NCBI GenBank assembly: GCA_021815285.1
Contig: JAKAHE010000088.1
Coordinates: forward strand, 1 to 8,237
DNA: 8,237 nt
Source of the DNA: Nitrospirota bacterium
GTDB lineage: Bacteria; Nitrospirota; JACRHJ01
Reading direction: 5' to 3'
Positions within the stretch are counted from its first letter, which is position 1; every line of letters begins with the position of its first letter. Below the pieces are notes generated by a model. The model made no database searches. It was not told the origin of the DNA and saw only the letters and a list, made by a program, of their open reading frames with translations. Position numbers and translations under genes: made by a program. This document shows positions 6,282 to 8,237 of this stretch, piece by piece.

Positions 6282-7166
6282 GTGAAGAAAATCGCACTTA
6301 TTACCTGTTTTTTGATGTTGACAATGTCTGTGTCTGCATTTGCGGGAGGGGACCAGCTACCCGGCGCGGGTGAGAACGGGTTCAAATTCTTCCTTGGGTA
6401 CAACGGGGCATACCTGCATTATGCGGAGCTCCAGAGCAACAACGGGGTAGAGGGGGTTGCGGACAAGGACACGGGCTGGCTGAACGGGCTGAACGCCGAA
6501 CTCAGGTACGACCGCGCGACCACGTATCCCCTCTTTGCGCGGGTCAATTTCGACTACCTGAATTCGAACCACGCAAAATATACCGGCTCATTGCAAAATA
6601 TTATTACCGGGGCGACAACTCCGTATACCGGAACAATCCCGGAGACCTTTTACAAGACGGAATTCAATTTCGGATACAAGATATGGAACCCTCCTCACTT
6701 CTCGCTGGCCCCGTATATCGGCGTGGGCTACCGGGACTGGGTGCGCGGCCAGGACATGCTCCCGGATTACACGGAGGTCTATACATGGTGGTATGGGGCA
6801 ATCGGCATGGAAGCCAAGTACAGGCTTGGCAAGAATCTTCTGGCCGGGGTGGACGCCACGCTGTTTTTGCCGTTCGACCAGAAAATGAAGACCAGCGATG
6901 CCCATACCATCGATACGGCTACATTTCATATCGGGAACCGCCCGGGCTGGCGGGTCGAGGTCCCCTTGTCCTATGATATTTATACGACCAGAACGCAGCA
7001 CTTCATAGCGTTCGTGTTCCTTACGCCATATTACGAGCGCTGGAACATCCGCCAGTCGCCTACCATCACTTTAACCGTAAACGGCACGCCGGTTGGCGCC
7101 GCCTTGGAGCCTACGAGCCATACGGACCTTTACGGCACAAGGGCCGGGCTTGGAGTAAATTTCTAA
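6282..7166 (+). CDS. Outer-membrane beta-barrel protein of unknown function
   Basis: A predicted 294-residue outer-membrane protein. The signal peptide MKKIALITCFLMLTMSVSAFA has cleavage expected after AFA at residue 21. The mature part has alternating aromatic and polar strands typical of a small barrel. Examples are FKFFLGYNGAYLHYAEL (35-50), LNAELRYD, LFARVNFDYLN, FYKTEFNFGYKIW (123-135), LAPYIGVGYRDWVRG, WWYGAIGMEAKYRLG, LLAGVDATLFLPF and HFIAFVFLTPYYERW (240-254). It ends RAGLGVNF; a C-terminal Phe after an alternating strand is the usual recognition signal for the BAM assembly machinery. I chose the GTG at 6282 because AAGGAGG ends 5 nt before it and the signal peptide starts there; the longer open frame begins in the -35 box. 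It has its own promoter and a strong terminator, so it is probably monocistronic. I cannot name the family or its cargo. Confidence 0.85.
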   Translation: MKKIALITCFLMLTMSVSAFAGGDQLPGAGENGFKFFLGYNGAYLHYAELQSNNGVEGVADKDTGWLNGLNAELRYDRATTYPLFARVNFDYLNSNHAKYTGSLQNIITGATTPYTGTIPETFYKTEFNFGYKIWNPPHFSLAPYIGVGYRDWVRGQDMLPDYTEVYTWWYGAIGMEAKYRLGKNLLAGVDATLFLPFDQKMKTSDAHTIDTATFHIGNRPGWRVEVPLSYDIYTTRTQHFIAFVFLTPYYERWNIRQSPTITLTVNGTPVGAALEPTSHTDLYGTRAGLGVNF

Positions 7167-7179
7167 GCATTTCTTCAGG

Positions 7180-7224
7180 ACGCCTGTCCCGGCCTTGCAA
7201 TGTCGGGGCAGGCGTTTTATTTTT
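7180..7224 (+). terminator. Strong rho-independent terminator after the outer-membrane protein gene
   Basis: ACGCCTGTCCCG (7180-7191) pairs with CGGGGCAGGCGT (7204-7215) as a 12-bp stem with one G-U pair. The loop is 12 nt and is followed by TTTATTTT. It begins 14 nt after the stop codon and isolates the barrel gene from sat. Confidence 0.9.
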
Positions 7225-7348
7225 CTTATGGCTCATCAGAAAATTTTATAATACTTTTCGATATATAGGCGTTGTCCCTTAAGTTTCCACAAGTTATAGT
7301 TATAGGCCGTTCTGCTGTCCTTCTTTTATACCCGCCGTTTATCCCCTC

Positions 7349-7392
7349 ATTAATATTATTAATTGGAAACCTATATAGAAAGGATGTAAACT
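7349..7392 (+). promoter_or_regulatory. Predicted sat promoter with adjacent inverted repeat
   Basis: TTGGAA (7363-7368) and TAAACT (7387-7392) are 18 nt apart, each matching 4 of 6 consensus bases. ATTAATATTATTAAT (7349-7363) is an inverted and direct repeat of ATTAAT around ATT that touches the -35, a plausible regulator site. CTATATAG (7371-7378), another palindrome, lies in the spacer. Transcription would start near 7398. This is a moderate-quality prediction. Confidence 0.45.
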
Positions 7393-7397
7393 CCCCC

Positions 7398-7541
7398 TCC
7401 GTGATGGACCCATGCGCATATGCATGGGCGGGAAAGGCAGAGGGCAAAAAGGGGGCGGTTGGCAGTCCCCGGTCAGACAGACGGTCCCCGGCCTATAGTT
7501 ACAAGGTCTTTGACCGATTTCATAACAAGGAGGAAGTGAAG
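7398..7541 (+). promoter_or_regulatory. Structured 5' leader of sat, alternative pairings, no known riboswitch recognised
   Basis: About 140 nt separate the predicted start from the sat ATG. CCCATGC-GCATAT-GCATGGG (7409-7428) is a perfect 7-bp hairpin. GGGGGC (7451-7456) can pair with GTCCCC at 7465-7470 or with an identical GTCCCC at 7484-7489, while its G run can pair with the C run at the leader's 5' edge (7393-7397). GTCCCCGG is a direct repeat (7465-7472 and 7484-7491). GACCG (7512-7516) can pair with CGGTC at 7470-7474 or 7482-7486, and GGTC-TTT-GACC (7505-7515) makes a small hairpin 11 nt before the AAGGAGG at 7527-7533. I compared it by eye with SAM, TPP, cobalamin, fluoride and Moco consensus elements and saw no match. 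Confidence 0.4.
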
Positions 7542-8237
7542 ATGGCGCTTGTTAATCCGCACGGAAAAGAAAAGAAGCTTATGCCGCTTCTCCTGGAGGG
7601 GAAGGCACTGGAAACGGCGATTGCCGCCGCCAAGAAGATGGAGCAGGTCAAGATGACCTCCAGGGAGACCTCCGACCTCATAATGATGGGTATCGGCGCG
7701 TTCACCCCGATCACGGGCTTTATGACCAAGGCCGACTGGCAGGGCGTATGCGACAAGTTCGTTATGGCCGACGGCACGTTCTTCCCCATCCCCATCACGC
7801 TTTCGACCAGCAAGGAGCAGGCCGACAAGCTGAAGGTGGGGCAGGAAGTCGCGCTTGTGGACGGCGAGTCCGGCGAGCTTATGGGTTCCATGACCATCAA
7901 GGAGAAATATTCGATAGACAAGACCTATGAGTGCAAGGCCGTGTTCACCACGACCGACATGGAACACCCCGGCGTCCAGAAGGTCATGGAGCAGGGCGAC
8001 GTCAACCTCGCCGGCCCCGTGAAGGTTTTCTCCGAGGGCCATTACCCGGAGACCTACAAGGGCGTGTACATGAGGCCGTCCGAGACCAGGAAGCTCTTTG
8101 AAGAGAAGGGCTGGAGCACCGTCGCGGCGTTCCAGACCAGGAACCCGATGCACCGCTCGCACGAGTACCTTGCTAAGCTTGCGATAGAGATGCTCGACGG
8201 CTGCTGCATCCACATGCTCTTAGGCAAGCTCAAGCCC
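7542..8237 (+). CDS. sat: ATP sulfurylase (sulfate adenylyltransferase), 3' end beyond the window
   Basis: The first 232 residues of ATP sulfurylase, which interconverts sulfate plus ATP with adenosine 5'-phosphosulfate plus pyrophosphate. It activates sulfate for reduction, or yields ATP in the reverse direction in sulfur oxidisers. The N-terminal PUA-like region MALVNPHGKEKKLMPLLLEG and GIGAFTPITGFM (about 50-61) are characteristic. The catalytic motif QTRNPMHRSHE (198-208) contains the QxRN (Gln198, Arg200, Asn201) and HxxH (His204, His207) nucleotide-binding residues. It then runs to IHMLLGKLKP at the edge. The look is that of the dissimilatory homo-oligomeric Sat found in sulfate reducers, not CysD/CysN. 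The ATG has AAGGAGG 8 nt upstream. The frame is open to the last base; genes such as aprBA, common partners, would lie outside the window. Confidence 0.96.
   Translation, partial: MALVNPHGKEKKLMPLLLEGKALETAIAAAKKMEQVKMTSRETSDLIMMGIGAFTPITGFMTKADWQGVCDKFVMADGTFFPIPITLSTSKEQADKLKVGQEVALVDGESGELMGSMTIKEKYSIDKTYECKAVFTTTDMEHPGVQKVMEQGDVNLAGPVKVFSEGHYPETYKGVYMRPSETRKLFEEKGWSTVAAFQTRNPMHRSHEYLAKLAIEMLDGCCIHMLLGKLKP

Noticed and set aside
7226..7447. Minus-strand open frame of 73 codons between the barrel gene and sat
   Set aside because: It begins at a TTG with no ribosome site, ends in the terminator T tract, and covers the sat promoter and leader. No family is recognised.
7398..7500. SAM riboswitch suggested by GGCAGAGGG before sat
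   Set aside because: Only that short string resembles the SAM-I core; the surrounding conserved GGCCC/GCCC-GGCAACC pattern and kink-turn are absent.
7473..8213. Open frame of 246 codons on the minus strand
   Set aside because: It is antisense to sat, whose catalytic motifs and ribosome site are clear. The product is a low-complexity string of Leu, Gly, His and Arg with no recognisable domain.

Overview
The window reads as ordinary chromosomal DNA, roughly half GC, from a Gram-negative sulfur-metabolising bacterium. A Nitrospirota or Desulfobacterota sulfate reducer or relative is my best guess. The reasons are a dissimilatory-type ATP sulfurylase, an outer-membrane beta-barrel protein with a C-terminal Phe, a lipobox lipoprotein, and coding frames with many AGG, GTN and CCN codons. 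The taxonomic guess comes from gene content and from the look of the Sat N-terminus, not from a search.

Left half (1-4625, all minus strand, transcribed right to left): pyruvate kinase (pyk) overlaps the start of an MprF-family membrane aminoacyl-phospholipid synthase/flippase by 23 nt. After a 67-nt AT-rich gap comes an arsenic-resistance pair. This is an ArsR repressor whose stop overlaps the start of an ACR3 arsenite efflux permease (ATGA overlap); the permease runs off the left edge. The gap carries a sigma70-like promoter whose -10 lies inside an 18-nt perfect palindrome, with a second AT palindrome further upstream, which fits ArsR autoregulation.

Middle (4626-6281): a compact divergent promoter serves pyk on one side and, on the other, a lipoprotein with three fibronectin type III-like domains whose mature N-terminus resembles LptM (YifL). 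Then comes a stretch of about 500 nt. It holds a possible 58-codon minus-strand gene with a TTGACA -35 and a strong ribosome binding site, a weak terminator for it, and the promoter of the next gene.

Right half (6282-8237, plus strand): an unassigned outer-membrane beta-barrel protein ends in a strong intrinsic terminator. A roughly 375-nt gene-free interval follows, with a promoter and a GC-rich leader of about 140 nt that can fold in alternative ways. It leads into sat (ATP sulfurylase), cut by the right edge.

For two plus-strand genes (the lipoprotein and the barrel protein) the longest open frame begins at a TTG that is actually part of a -35 box. I therefore moved both starts downstream to codons with good Shine-Dalgarno sequences. 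I see no mobile element, CRISPR array, tRNA or rRNA, and no obvious new defence or biosynthetic system. The most interesting items are regulatory (the sat leader, the symmetric divergent promoter, the tandem ars palindromes), the LptM-like lipoprotein, the divergent MprF catalytic domain and the small ORF.
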